From positions 1 through 51,334 of the forward strand of contig NZ_LOQI01000003.1 of the NCBI RefSeq assembly GCF_001517915.1: DNA of 51,334 nucleotides, written 5' to 3'. The notes beneath the pieces are model-generated. The model had not been told where the DNA came from and did no database searches. It saw nothing but the letters and a program-made list of their open reading frames with translations. This document shows positions 35,953 to 42,719 of the stretch, one piece after another (positions within the stretch are counted from its first letter, which is position 1; each line of letters begins with the position of its first letter). The stretch comes from Oceanivirga salmonicida. GTDB taxonomy: Bacteria; Fusobacteriota; Fusobacteriia; Fusobacteriales; Leptotrichiaceae. Position numbers and translations under genes: made by a program.

Positions 35953-35975
35953 CCCTGAATTTTCAGGGTATTTTT
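35953..35975 (+). terminator. Terminator of eno
   Basis: CCCTGA (35953-35958) and TCAGGG (35963-35968) form a GC-rich hairpin with a 4-nt loop; flanking A and T runs (35946-35950 and 35971-35975) extend the stem and give the T-tract. Confidence 0.85.
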
Positions 35976-35999
35976 AAAACTTTAATTTGAAAGGAAGAA

Positions 36000-36707
36000 A
36001 TGGAAAAGAATAAAATACAATATTTAAGATATTACGATATAATATTTATTACGATAATTATGTTTGGAATTGCAATTTACAGTTCAATTTTAGATTATAA
36101 AGACATAATATATGGAGTATCAAATATAAATGAAAATTTATATTTTTCATCTACAGAAGATTGGTTTAGTATAATTATAGAAATTTTTGAATTATTCATA
36201 GTTTTTGTATATTTATATTTTAGAAAATTTGATTTTTCAAAGTGGAAATTTAAAATGGGATTAAAGACTATTTTAAAAGGAATTTTAATTTATATAGTCG
36301 CATCACTTATTATAGATATTTCTTCATTTGTTTTTAGTTTTAACCAATTTCCATTAGTTTATACAGGGCAGTTTATTGCTGTCAGTGAATTTATCAAAGA
36401 ATTTAGTATATCATTAATACCATTTTCAATTTTAAATGGTTTTTTTGAAGAAATATTCTTTTTGGGAATTTGTTTAAGCGTAAAAGAAAAATATATTAAA
36501 TATGCATTAATTTATTCTATGATAATTAGAGTATCTTTTCATACATATCAAGGTATGGCATCTGCTATGACTATTGGTATAGGAATAGGTCTATTATTTT
36601 ATGTAGCATACACTAAATATTCAAATAAAAATTTAGCACCTGTCGTAATAGCACATATTATTTCAGATATTTTTGGAGCAGGAATTATAGGGTTTTTAGT
36701 ATATTAA
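36000..36707 (+). CDS. CPBP family intramembrane metalloprotease homologue
   Basis: The 235-residue protein has about six to eight membrane segments and the CPBP/CAAX (Abi) motifs: paired Glu150-Glu151 in NGFFEEIFFLGI, His181 in VSFHTYQG, and His219 with Asp223 in VIAHIISDIFG. These four positions form the glutamate/histidine metal site of Rce1-like proteases. The Arg that usually follows in EExxxR is replaced by Leu155, so activity is uncertain. Bacterial members process or protect against small peptides in some species; no peptide gene is seen here. AAAGGAAG precedes the ATG. It is followed by the esterase-like gene. Confidence 0.82.
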   Translation: MEKNKIQYLRYYDIIFITIIMFGIAIYSSILDYKDIIYGVSNINENLYFSSTEDWFSIIIEIFELFIVFVYLYFRKFDFSKWKFKMGLKTILKGILIYIVASLIIDISSFVFSFNQFPLVYTGQFIAVSEFIKEFSISLIPFSILNGFFEEIFFLGICLSVKEKYIKYALIYSMIIRVSFHTYQGMASAMTIGIGIGLLFYVAYTKYSNKNLAPVVIAHIISDIFGAGIIGFLVY

Positions 36708-36736
36708 AAATAAATTTTTAGTTAGGTAGGCGAATA

Positions 36737-37726
36737 ATGAAATTATTTTTTAAAATTATATTATTAATTGTTTTAATAATATTCTTAGTAGTTTTTTATG
36801 TGAATTTAATTCAAAAAAGATCTTTTAGAAGTTTTGTAGTTGAAAAATATTTGTGGTTAAATAATGAGAAAAGTTATTTTGAAGAAAAATCTGATGAATT
36901 ATTTGAAAAGCAGATAGAAGAATCTATGAAAAAAAGTGATATGGCATATGAGAAACCAGTAAATTATATTGATTATGAAATAAATGAAAAGTATATTGAA
37001 GGTATGCAAACTTTTATTTGGAATGATAAAAAAGATATAAATCAAAAAAATATAATATATATACATGGTGGTTCTTATATAAATCAACCTAATTCGTATC
37101 ATTTTAAAGCATTGAATAATATAACTAAAAAAACAGATGCTAAAGTGTTTTTTCCAATATATCCAAAAGCACCAAAGCATACTTATATTGATTCATTATT
37201 AAAATTAGAGACTTTGTATAAAAGTATTTTAAACGAAAATGTAAAACCAGAAAATATAACTATAATGGGAGACTCTTCTGGTGGTGGACTAGCCTTATCA
37301 TTTGCACTTTTTATAAGAGATAAAAATTTAATTCAACCTAAAAATATTATTCTTGTTTCTCCTTGGTTAGACCTTACTTTAACTAATGAAAAAATAAAAG
37401 AATATGAAAGTAAAGATCCTATATTATCTAGTTGGGCTTTGAAAAAAATAGGAATACTTTGGGCAGGTAGTAAAGAAGAAACTAAAAATAAATATGTAAG
37501 CCCTATATTTAATTCTTTTGAAAATTTAGGGAAAATCACAATAATTACAGGAACTAATGATATACTTTACCCAGATATTTTAAAATTAAAAAAAATATTA
37601 GAAGATTCTAAAATAGATTTTAATATTATAATCAAAGAAAAAATGGGGCATGTATATATTATTTACCCTATTCCAGAAGCAAAAGAAACACAAGATGAAG
37701 TAATCAAAATAATAAAAAAAATTTAA
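36737..37726 (+). CDS. Membrane-anchored alpha/beta hydrolase (hormone-sensitive-lipase family esterase)
   Basis: The 329-residue protein has an N-terminal hydrophobic anchor (about residues 2-24) and an alpha/beta-hydrolase domain. Visible are the oxyanion-hole motif IYIHGGSYI (HGG at 110-112), nucleophile Ser180 in MGDSSGGGLAL, and acid Asp275 in ITGTNDILYPD. His305 in EKMGHVYIIYP completes the triad. This combination is typical of the HSL (Abhydrolase_3) group, which cleaves short acyl esters; the substrate is unknown. The active domain probably lies outside the inner membrane. A weak GTAGG precedes the ATG; it likely shares a transcript with the CPBP gene 29 nt upstream. Confidence 0.87.
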   Translation: MKLFFKIILLIVLIIFLVVFYVNLIQKRSFRSFVVEKYLWLNNEKSYFEEKSDELFEKQIEESMKKSDMAYEKPVNYIDYEINEKYIEGMQTFIWNDKKDINQKNIIYIHGGSYINQPNSYHFKALNNITKKTDAKVFFPIYPKAPKHTYIDSLLKLETLYKSILNENVKPENITIMGDSSGGGLALSFALFIRDKNLIQPKNIILVSPWLDLTLTNEKIKEYESKDPILSSWALKKIGILWAGSKEETKNKYVSPIFNSFENLGKITIITGTNDILYPDILKLKKILEDSKIDFNIIIKEKMGHVYIIYPIPEAKETQDEVIKIIKKI

Positions 37727-37818
37727 TAGATTAGTCATAAAATATTATCAAAAAAATGTCTATACTATAGGAAATTATTAGGTTTTATAAAAAATAAAAT
37801 AAAAAGTTATAAAAAAAT

Positions 37819-37846
37819 TTGCATTTTAAAAAATTAAAGGTATACT
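37819..37846 (+). promoter_or_regulatory. Promoter of spoVG
   Basis: TTGCAT (37819-37824), 16-bp spacer and TATACT (37841-37846) lie 33 nt before the spoVG start. Confidence 0.55.
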
Positions 37847-37878
37847 ATATTAACACATTTAAGGAAAGAGGTAGTAAA

Positions 37879-38154
37879 ATGACTATTACAGACACTAAAA
37901 TTAGATTAATTAAGAGTACAGAAGAAGAATTGAAATTAAGAGCTTATGTAGACATAACATTTGATAATTGCTTTGTTGTGCATGGATTGAAAATAATAGA
38001 TGGTCAAAATGGATTATTTATAGCAATGCCATCAAAGAAAATATCAACAAATGAATTTAAAGATATAGTTCATCCTATACAAGCAGAATTTAGAAAAGAA
38101 ATAACAGATATTATACTTGCTAAGTATGAAGAAGAAAAGAATAAAGAAGAATAA
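37879..38154 (+). CDS. spoVG: SpoVG family nucleic-acid-binding regulator
   Basis: The 91-residue protein has the SpoVG pattern: MTITDTKIRLIKSTEEELKLRAYVDITFDNCFVVHGLKIIDG then GLFIAMPSKKI and FKDIVHPIQAEFRKEI. SpoVG binds DNA or RNA and controls varied targets in Bacillus, Staphylococcus and Borrelia; the name does not imply sporulation here, and no sporulation gene is present. The start at 37879 has AAAGAGGTAG just upstream; an earlier in-frame start at 37819 would run through the promoter. Monocistronic, with a terminator overlapping its stop. Confidence 0.95.
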   Translation: MTITDTKIRLIKSTEEELKLRAYVDITFDNCFVVHGLKIIDGQNGLFIAMPSKKISTNEFKDIVHPIQAEFRKEITDIILAKYEEEKNKEE

Positions 38155-38180
38155 AGTCATATAAATATACGTGACTTTTT
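38153..38180 (+). terminator. Terminator of spoVG
   Basis: AAAGTCA (38153-38159) pairs with TGACTTT (38172-38178) around a 12-nt loop and continues in T; the last two bases of the stop codon are in the stem. Confidence 0.65.
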
Positions 38181-38195
38181 GTAAGACAATTAATA

Positions 38196-38248
38196 AATAC
38201 ACTATTACATTTATAATTTTAGAATTATAATTTAGATAGTGTATTTTT
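38196..38248 (+). terminator. Nested two-stem hairpin with T-tract
   Basis: An outer perfect 10-bp stem (AATACACTAT 38196-38205 with ATAGTGTATT 38236-38245) encloses an inner 8-bp stem (38211-38218 with 38223-38230, TTAG loop), then a T-run. It lies only 15 nt after the spoVG terminator and before the next promoter, so it is either a back-up terminator or part of another RNA element. Confidence 0.6.
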
Positions 38249-38261
38249 ATATTAAAATCTA

Positions 38262-38290
38262 TTGAATACTTAAATTAAACATGATATAAT
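38262..38290 (+). promoter_or_regulatory. Promoter of the second small beta-barrel gene pair
   Basis: TTGAAT (38262-38267), 17-bp spacer and TGATATAAT (-10 at 38285-38290): same hexamers and spacing as the rpmB promoter. Confidence 0.7.
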
Positions 38291-38307
38291 GAACTGATTT
38301 TTTTATG

Positions 38308-38356
38308 AAAGGAGGAATTTATATAATATTTATTATATAAATAGTTAAGAAAACTT
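38308..38356 (+). promoter_or_regulatory. Shine-Dalgarno separated from the start codon by a perfect hairpin
   Basis: AAAGGAGGA (38308-38316) is the strongest ribosome-binding sequence here but lies 40 nt from the ATG at 38357. Between them is a perfect 11-bp inverted repeat (38318-38328 with 38331-38341). Folding it would place the Shine-Dalgarno about 17 nt from the start. Close to the ATG there is only weak AAGAAAA. Confidence 0.55.
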
Positions 38357-38968
38357 ATGAAAAAAATATTTTTTATATTATTATTTAGTTTAGTTAGTAA
38401 TTTATTTGCATTAAATAATAATATAGGAGAAATTAATTTGAAAGCAGGAGTAATATTTAAAAGAGAACCTGATTTAAATGAACCATATAATTATTGGGGA
38501 ACAGCGTATTCTTTTGTTCAAATTGGAGAATTAGAATACCTATATCCAGTATATAGATCTAAAAATAATGAGATTATAAAAATTGGAGGAGGACTTCAAA
38601 CTTGGTTTCAACTATATGATGCCCCAAGAAAAAATACTCAAAAATCTGCAAAAATATCTATATCTCCAATTTTTACAGCAGTTATAGAAAAAGAAATAAA
38701 AGAAAATTTAAGTATTTATGGTGGAGTCAGTGTTGGAGCGGGGCCTCATTTATTAACAGTTTTTAAAGATAAAAAACAAAATAAAAAAGGTTCGATAACT
38801 GTAAGGCATGGTTTCCCATTATATGGTAAATTTGGTGTGAAATATAATAACTTTATTATAGAATCACAAGCAGGAGTGTATATTGCAAAATATATAAGAG
38901 AAGTTGATAATATAAATACATATAAATATATAGCAAATGTTGGAGTATTATTTGGGTACTCATTTTAA
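38357..38968 (+). CDS. Small outer-membrane beta-barrel protein, paralogue B1
   Basis: The 203-residue precursor has a signal peptide (MKKIFFILLFSLVSNLFA) and the family motif series GELEYLYPVYRS, IGGGLQTWFQL, PIFTAVIEKEIKENLSIYGGVSVGAGPH, GFPLYGKFGVKYNNFIIESQAGVYIAKY and the C-terminal VLFGYSF with terminal Phe. It matches the genes at 19199 and 19863 in order and spacing of these motifs, and its tandem neighbour more closely. A TAG at 38342-38344 rules out an upstream extension. Function unknown. Confidence 0.7.
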   Translation: MKKIFFILLFSLVSNLFALNNNIGEINLKAGVIFKREPDLNEPYNYWGTAYSFVQIGELEYLYPVYRSKNNEIIKIGGGLQTWFQLYDAPRKNTQKSAKISISPIFTAVIEKEIKENLSIYGGVSVGAGPHLLTVFKDKKQNKKGSITVRHGFPLYGKFGVKYNNFIIESQAGVYIAKYIREVDNINTYKYIANVGVLFGYSF

Positions 38969-38988
38969 AAATGTGGAAAGGTAATTAA

Positions 38989-39588
38989 ATGAAAAAAATA
39001 TATATAACATTATTAACAGTAATATTATCAGGAATTGTATTCGGATTGCCAAATACTGATGGAGAAATTAATTTAAAGGCAGGGGTTAATCTTAGAATAG
39101 ACCCAGATTTGCGTGAACCAATATTGTATGTAGGAACATCCATTCTTTTTTCTGAAAATTTAGAATTAGAATACTTACATCCTGTGTATAAAATAAATTC
39201 TAAAACTGATTTAAAAATAGGTGGTGGATTACAAAATTGGTTTATGCTTTATGAAGTTGATGGTAAAAAAGCTCAAACTTCACTTAAATTTTCAGTAGCA
39301 CCTGTTGTTTCATCAATAATAGAACATAATATAAATGATAATACAAGTATTTATGGTGGTGCTAGCATAGGTATAGGGATAAGATCTTGGGTAGCGTTTC
39401 CAAATGAATTTCAAAGACCATTTAAATCGGGAATAACTTATGGAATACCTATATATGGTAAATTTGGAGTAAAATATAAGAAATTTTTAATAGAATTACA
39501 ATCAGGAGTATATATAAGTAAATTTAGAGATAAAAATTTTCATAGATATGTTGGAAATATAGGAGTAGTAGTAGGTTATTCATTTTAA
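38989..39588 (+). CDS. Small outer-membrane beta-barrel protein, paralogue B2
   Basis: The 199-residue tandem partner of the preceding gene has a signal peptide (about 1-19) and shares GEINLKAGV, PDL-x-EP, LELEYLHPVYKI, IGGGLQNWFMLYE, NDNTSIYGGASIGIGI, GIPIYGKFGVKYKKFLIELQSGVYISKF and VVVGYSF at the C-terminus. GGAAAGG lies about 8 nt before the ATG, a normal site unlike that of B1. It ends the unit at a strong hairpin terminator. Confidence 0.7.
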   Translation: MKKIYITLLTVILSGIVFGLPNTDGEINLKAGVNLRIDPDLREPILYVGTSILFSENLELEYLHPVYKINSKTDLKIGGGLQNWFMLYEVDGKKAQTSLKFSVAPVVSSIIEHNINDNTSIYGGASIGIGIRSWVAFPNEFQRPFKSGITYGIPIYGKFGVKYKKFLIELQSGVYISKFRDKNFHRYVGNIGVVVGYSF

Positions 39589-39591
39589 TTA

Positions 39592-39635
39592 AAAAAATGT
39601 TGAAATAAGAAATATAAACTTATACAACATTTTTT
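39592..39635 (+). terminator. Terminator of the B1-B2 pair
   Basis: AAAAAATGTTG (39592-39602) pairs with CAACATTTTTT (39625-39635); an inner ATAAG/CTTAT stem continues the hairpin. Confidence 0.75.
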
Positions 39636-39651
39636 ATTTATATATTTAAGT

Positions 39652-39673
39652 AAAAAAAAAGAACTATAAGTTC
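39652..39673 (-). terminator. Terminator of the tRNA-ybaB transcription unit
   Basis: On the minus strand GAACT (39669-39673) pairs with AGTTC (39661-39665) and is followed by nine T residues, 3 nt after the CCA of tRNA-Gln. Confidence 0.7.
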
Positions 39674-39676
39674 AAA

Positions 39677-39751
39677 TGGTTGGGCTGGCTGGATTCGAAC
39701 CAACGCATGGTGGAGTCAAAGTCCACTGCCTTACCGCTTGGCTACAGCCCA
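39677..39751 (-). tRNA. tRNA-Gln (anticodon UUG)
   Basis: A 75-nt cloverleaf on the minus strand: acceptor TGGGCTG/CAGCCCA, D arm with AGCGGTAA, anticodon loop CTTTGAC (anticodon TTG), T arm GGTTCGAATCC, discriminator A and encoded CCA. It is the last RNA of the unit, downstream of ybaB. Confidence 0.96.
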
Positions 39752-39778
39752 ATAAATGACAAAATAATTTGTCAAGTT

Positions 39779-40132
39779 TTAGAATAAACCAGGTATAGAA
39801 ACTCCACCAGTTACAGATGACATTTCGTTTTCTGCAAGTTCTTCGGCTTTGCTAAATACTTCGTTTATTGCTGATAAGATTAATTGTTCTAATTCTTGTG
39901 TATCATTTTCTTTAACAGCTTCTTCTAGTACTTCTTTACCTATTTTTAATTCAATTAATTTTTTTTGTCCGTTTGCTTTAACTTTAATTTGTTCACCAGC
40001 AACAGAAGCTTCAACAAATTTATCTTTAAGACCTTCTTGTACTACCAACATAGCCTCTTGCATTTGTTTTGCTTTTTTTATTATATCGTTTTGACTACCA
40101 ACACTTTTGTTAGTTTTTAATTTTCTTACCAT
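39779..40132 (-). CDS. YbaB/EbfC family nucleoid-associated protein
   Basis: The 117-residue protein has the YbaB fold signature: an N-terminal helix (DIIKKAKQMQEAMLVVQEGLKDKFVEASVAGEQIKVKANGQKKLIELKIGKEVL), then a C-terminal helix (LEQLILSAINEVFSKAEELAENEMSSVTGG). The family binds DNA as a dimer and is often encoded next to dnaX and recR, which are absent here. AAAGGAG lies 6 nt before the ATG. It lies between tRNA-Tyr and tRNA-Gln on the same strand with short gaps, so its mRNA is probably released by tRNA processing. Confidence 0.92.
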   Translation of the reverse strand: MVRKLKTNKSVGSQNDIIKKAKQMQEAMLVVQEGLKDKFVEASVAGEQIKVKANGQKKLIELKIGKEVLEEAVKENDTQELEQLILSAINEVFSKAEELAENEMSSVTGGVSIPGLF

Positions 40133-40154
40133 TATTATCTCCTTTATAAAAAAA

Positions 40155-40239
<85 letters not shown>

Positions 40240-40246
40240 GAAAAAA

Positions 40247-40322
<76 letters not shown>

Positions 40323-40335
40323 GTTTTAATTAAAA

Positions 40336-40412
40336 TGGCGGAAGTGACGAGACTCGAACTCGCGACATCTTGCGTGACAGGCAAGCACTCTAACCATCTG
40401 AGCTACACCTCC
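40336..40412 (-). tRNA. tRNA-Asp (anticodon GUC)
   Basis: A 77-nt tRNA: acceptor GGAGGTG/CACTTCC with one G-U pair, anticodon stem CTTGC/GCAAG around CTGTCAC (anticodon GTC), T arm GAGTTCGAGTCTC, discriminator G as expected for Asp, encoded CCA. Confidence 0.95.
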
Positions 40413-40420
40413 ATATTTAA

Positions 40421-40496
40421 TGGTGGTCACAACTGGGCTCGAACCAGTGACCCCCTGCTTGTAAGGCAGGTGCTCTCCCAACTGAGCTATGCGACC
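40421..40496 (-). tRNA. tRNA-Val (anticodon UAC)
   Basis: A 76-nt tRNA: acceptor GGTCGCA/TGTGACC with one G-U pair, anticodon stem CTGC/GCAG with TAC in CTTACAA, T arm GGTTCGAGCC, discriminator A, encoded CCA. Confidence 0.96.
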
Positions 40497-40537
40497 TTCT
40501 TCATTTTAATTAATTTTTAAATATTTATATGTTTGTA

Positions 40538-40612
40538 TGGTAGGCCCTAGGAGAATTGAACTCCTGTTTCCGGGATGAAAACCCGATGTCCTGACCACTA
40601 GACGAAGGGCCC
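40538..40612 (-). tRNA. tRNA-Glu (anticodon UUC)
   Basis: A 75-nt tRNA: acceptor GGGCCCT/AGGGCCT with a G-U first pair, anticodon stem CGGG/CCCG with TTC in TTTTCAT, T arm GAGTTCAATTCTC, discriminator A, encoded CCA. First RNA of the unit. Confidence 0.95.
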
Positions 40613-40640
40613 ATACAATCGCTTACTAGCGACAAAAGTA

Positions 40641-40669
40641 ATGATATCAAAAATATCCGCAAATGTCAA
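40641..40669 (-). promoter_or_regulatory. Promoter of the tRNA-ybaB unit
   Basis: On the minus strand perfect TTGACA (40664-40669), 17-bp spacer and TATCAT (40641-40646) preceded by TGA. It is the closest match to a full consensus in the window, as expected for stable RNA. A GTCGCT/AGCGAT inverted repeat (about 40619-40634) sits in the short leader. Confidence 0.75.
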
Positions 40670-40728
40670 TAAGAAATTTAAAAAAAAAATAAAAAAAATA
40701 AAAAATAATAGAAAAAAAAGCTTAAAAA

Positions 40729-40737
40729 TGCTATAAT
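40729..40737 (+). promoter_or_regulatory. Extended -10 promoter of the gyrB operon
   Basis: TGCTATAAT, 39 nt before the gyrB start, downstream of a long A-rich tract (40681-40720) that may act as an UP-like or bent element. The -35 (TAGAAA at 40709-40714) is weak. Confidence 0.5.
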
Positions 40738-40775
40738 ATATAAGTGAAATTAGAAAAAAAGATTAGGAGATGAAT

Positions 40776-42707
40776 ATGGTAGAAAAAAATTATGGTTCTG
40801 ATGATATTATGGTCTTGGAAGGTTTAGAAGCCGTAAGAAAAAGACCTGGTATGTATATAGGGACGACATCGTCAAGAGGACTACACCAATTAATATGGGA
40901 AGTAGTTGACAATAGTATAGATGAAGCGTTAGCTGGTCATTGTGATACAATAAAAATTAGGATGTTACCTGATAACTATATTGAAGTATCAGATAACGGT
41001 CGTGGTATACCTATTGCCATGCATAAAACTGGAAAACCAACATTAGAAGTTGTTATGACAGTATTACATGCAGGTGGGAAATTTAGTGATAAGAATTATA
41101 CCTTTTCTGGTGGGCTACATGGAGTAGGAATTTCAGTAGTTAATGCCTTATCAGATGATTTAATAGCGACTGTTACAAGAGATGGACAAATAGTAGAGCA
41201 AAAATTTTCTAAGGGAAAAGTGGTTTCAGATTGTGTCCAAATAGGAACTGCTGATGAAAATGAGCATGGAACAGTAATTAAATTTAGGGCAGATAAAACA
41301 ATATTTGGTAATATAGTATTTGAGCATGCAATTTTAGAAGATAGAATAAAAGAACTTGCTTATTTAAATACAGGACTTAGAATAATTTTAACTGATGAAA
41401 GAGATGAAGAAGAGGAAATAGAAGTTCAAGAATTTAAGTTTGATGGTGGAATTAAAGACTTTGTAGAAGATATGCTTCAAAAAGAAAAAATGGTTGCTCC
41501 CGTAGTTTACATGAAAGATAGAGTAGATATAGGAGATAAATACATAGAAGTTGAGGTTGCATTAACATATAAAAATAATCAATCAACTACTGAATATTCT
41601 TTTGTAAATAATATTAATACCTATGATGGTGGTACACATGTTCAAGGATTTAGAAGTGCATTAACTAGAACAATAAATGACGTTGCTAAACAAATAGGAT
41701 TATTAAAAGATAAAAAGAATGAAAATTTCCAAGGTTCAGATGTAAGAGAAGGTTTAGTTTCAGTTATAAATATTAAATTTCCTGAACCTCAATTTGAATC
41801 ACAAACTAAATCAAAATTAGGAAGTAGTGAAGCAAATTCTGCAGTTTATGGAGTGGTAAGTAATAAACTTAAAATATATTTAGAAGATCATCCAAAAGAT
41901 GCTGCTGCCATAATAGAAAAAATGTTAATTTCTAAAAAGGCAAGAGAAGCAGCAAAACAAGCAAGAAGTGCTATACTTAGAAAAACAGGACTTGAGATTG
42001 GTTCACTTCCAGGAAAACTTGCAGATTGTTCTTCTAAAAATGCAGATGAATGTGAAATATATATAGTCGAAGGAGATTCAGCAGGTGGTTCTGCTAAACA
42101 AGGAAGAAATAGAAAATTCCAAGCTATATTACCACTAAGAGGTAAAATAATAAATGTTGAAAAAGCAGCATTACATAAAATATTAGAAAATACAGAAATT
42201 AAGGCTATGGTAACTGCTTTTGGAACTAATATAGGTGAAAACTTTGATATAGAAAAACTTAAATATGGCAAGATAATAATAATGACAGATGCCGATGTAG
42301 ATGGAGCACATATTAGAACTTTAATGTTAACATTCTTCTTTAGATATTTAAGAGAATTAATAAATAATGGTAATATATATATTGCACAACCACCTTTATA
42401 TAAAATACAAGTAGGTAAGAGTATAAAATATGCTTATTCAGATGATGAGTTGAAAAATATTACTACAACACTTGATAGTGAAAACAGAAGATATGGTATA
42501 CAAAGATATAAAGGTTTAGGAGAAATGAATCCTGAACAATTATGGGAAACAACTATGGATCCTGATACTAGAACTTTATTAAGGGTTACTTTAGAAAATG
42601 CAAGTTATGCAGATAAAATGTTTACTATACTTATGGGAGATAAAGTAGAACCAAGAAGACAATTTATAGAAGAACATGCAAATTATGTAAGAAACTTAGA
42701 TATTTAA
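40776..42707 (+). CDS. gyrB: DNA gyrase subunit B
   Basis: GyrB supplies the ATPase of gyrase, which introduces negative supercoils. The 643-residue protein has the GHKL ATP site (GLEAVRKRPGMYIG, VVDNSIDEALAG, DNGRGIP, GGLHGVGISVVNAL), the transducer, and the TOPRIM metal site (YIVEGDSAGGSAKQGRNRKFQAILPLRGKI, MTDADVDGAHIRTL). It also has the C-terminal RYKGLGEMNPEQLWETTMDP. The start at 40776 is 6 nt after AGGAG; the ATG at 40770 abuts the site. gyrA follows after 12 nt. Only one type II topoisomerase pair is present here; the GyrA-box in gyrA supports gyrase over topoisomerase IV. Confidence 0.96.
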   Translation: MVEKNYGSDDIMVLEGLEAVRKRPGMYIGTTSSRGLHQLIWEVVDNSIDEALAGHCDTIKIRMLPDNYIEVSDNGRGIPIAMHKTGKPTLEVVMTVLHAGGKFSDKNYTFSGGLHGVGISVVNALSDDLIATVTRDGQIVEQKFSKGKVVSDCVQIGTADENEHGTVIKFRADKTIFGNIVFEHAILEDRIKELAYLNTGLRIILTDERDEEEEIEVQEFKFDGGIKDFVEDMLQKEKMVAPVVYMKDRVDIGDKYIEVEVALTYKNNQSTTEYSFVNNINTYDGGTHVQGFRSALTRTINDVAKQIGLLKDKKNENFQGSDVREGLVSVINIKFPEPQFESQTKSKLGSSEANSAVYGVVSNKLKIYLEDHPKDAAAIIEKMLISKKAREAAKQARSAILRKTGLEIGSLPGKLADCSSKNADECEIYIVEGDSAGGSAKQGRNRKFQAILPLRGKIINVEKAALHKILENTEIKAMVTAFGTNIGENFDIEKLKYGKIIIMTDADVDGAHIRTLMLTFFFRYLRELINNGNIYIAQPPLYKIQVGKSIKYAYSDDELKNITTTLDSENRRYGIQRYKGLGEMNPEQLWETTMDPDTRTLLRVTLENASYADKMFTILMGDKVEPRRQFIEEHANYVRNLDI

Positions 42708-42719
42708 TAGGAGATGAAA

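Noticed and set aside
38305-38340. 11-codon mini-ORF (MKGGIYIIFII) before the beta-barrel gene at 38357
   Set aside because: Its ATG has no upstream ribosome-binding site, and its sequence is explained by the Shine-Dalgarno plus the perfect AT hairpin; a leader peptide cannot be excluded but is not supported.
40613-40775. Replication origin near gyrB
   Set aside because: gyrB can lie near oriC, but no dnaA, dnaN or TTATCCACA-type boxes are seen; the A-rich tract is more simply promoter-associated.
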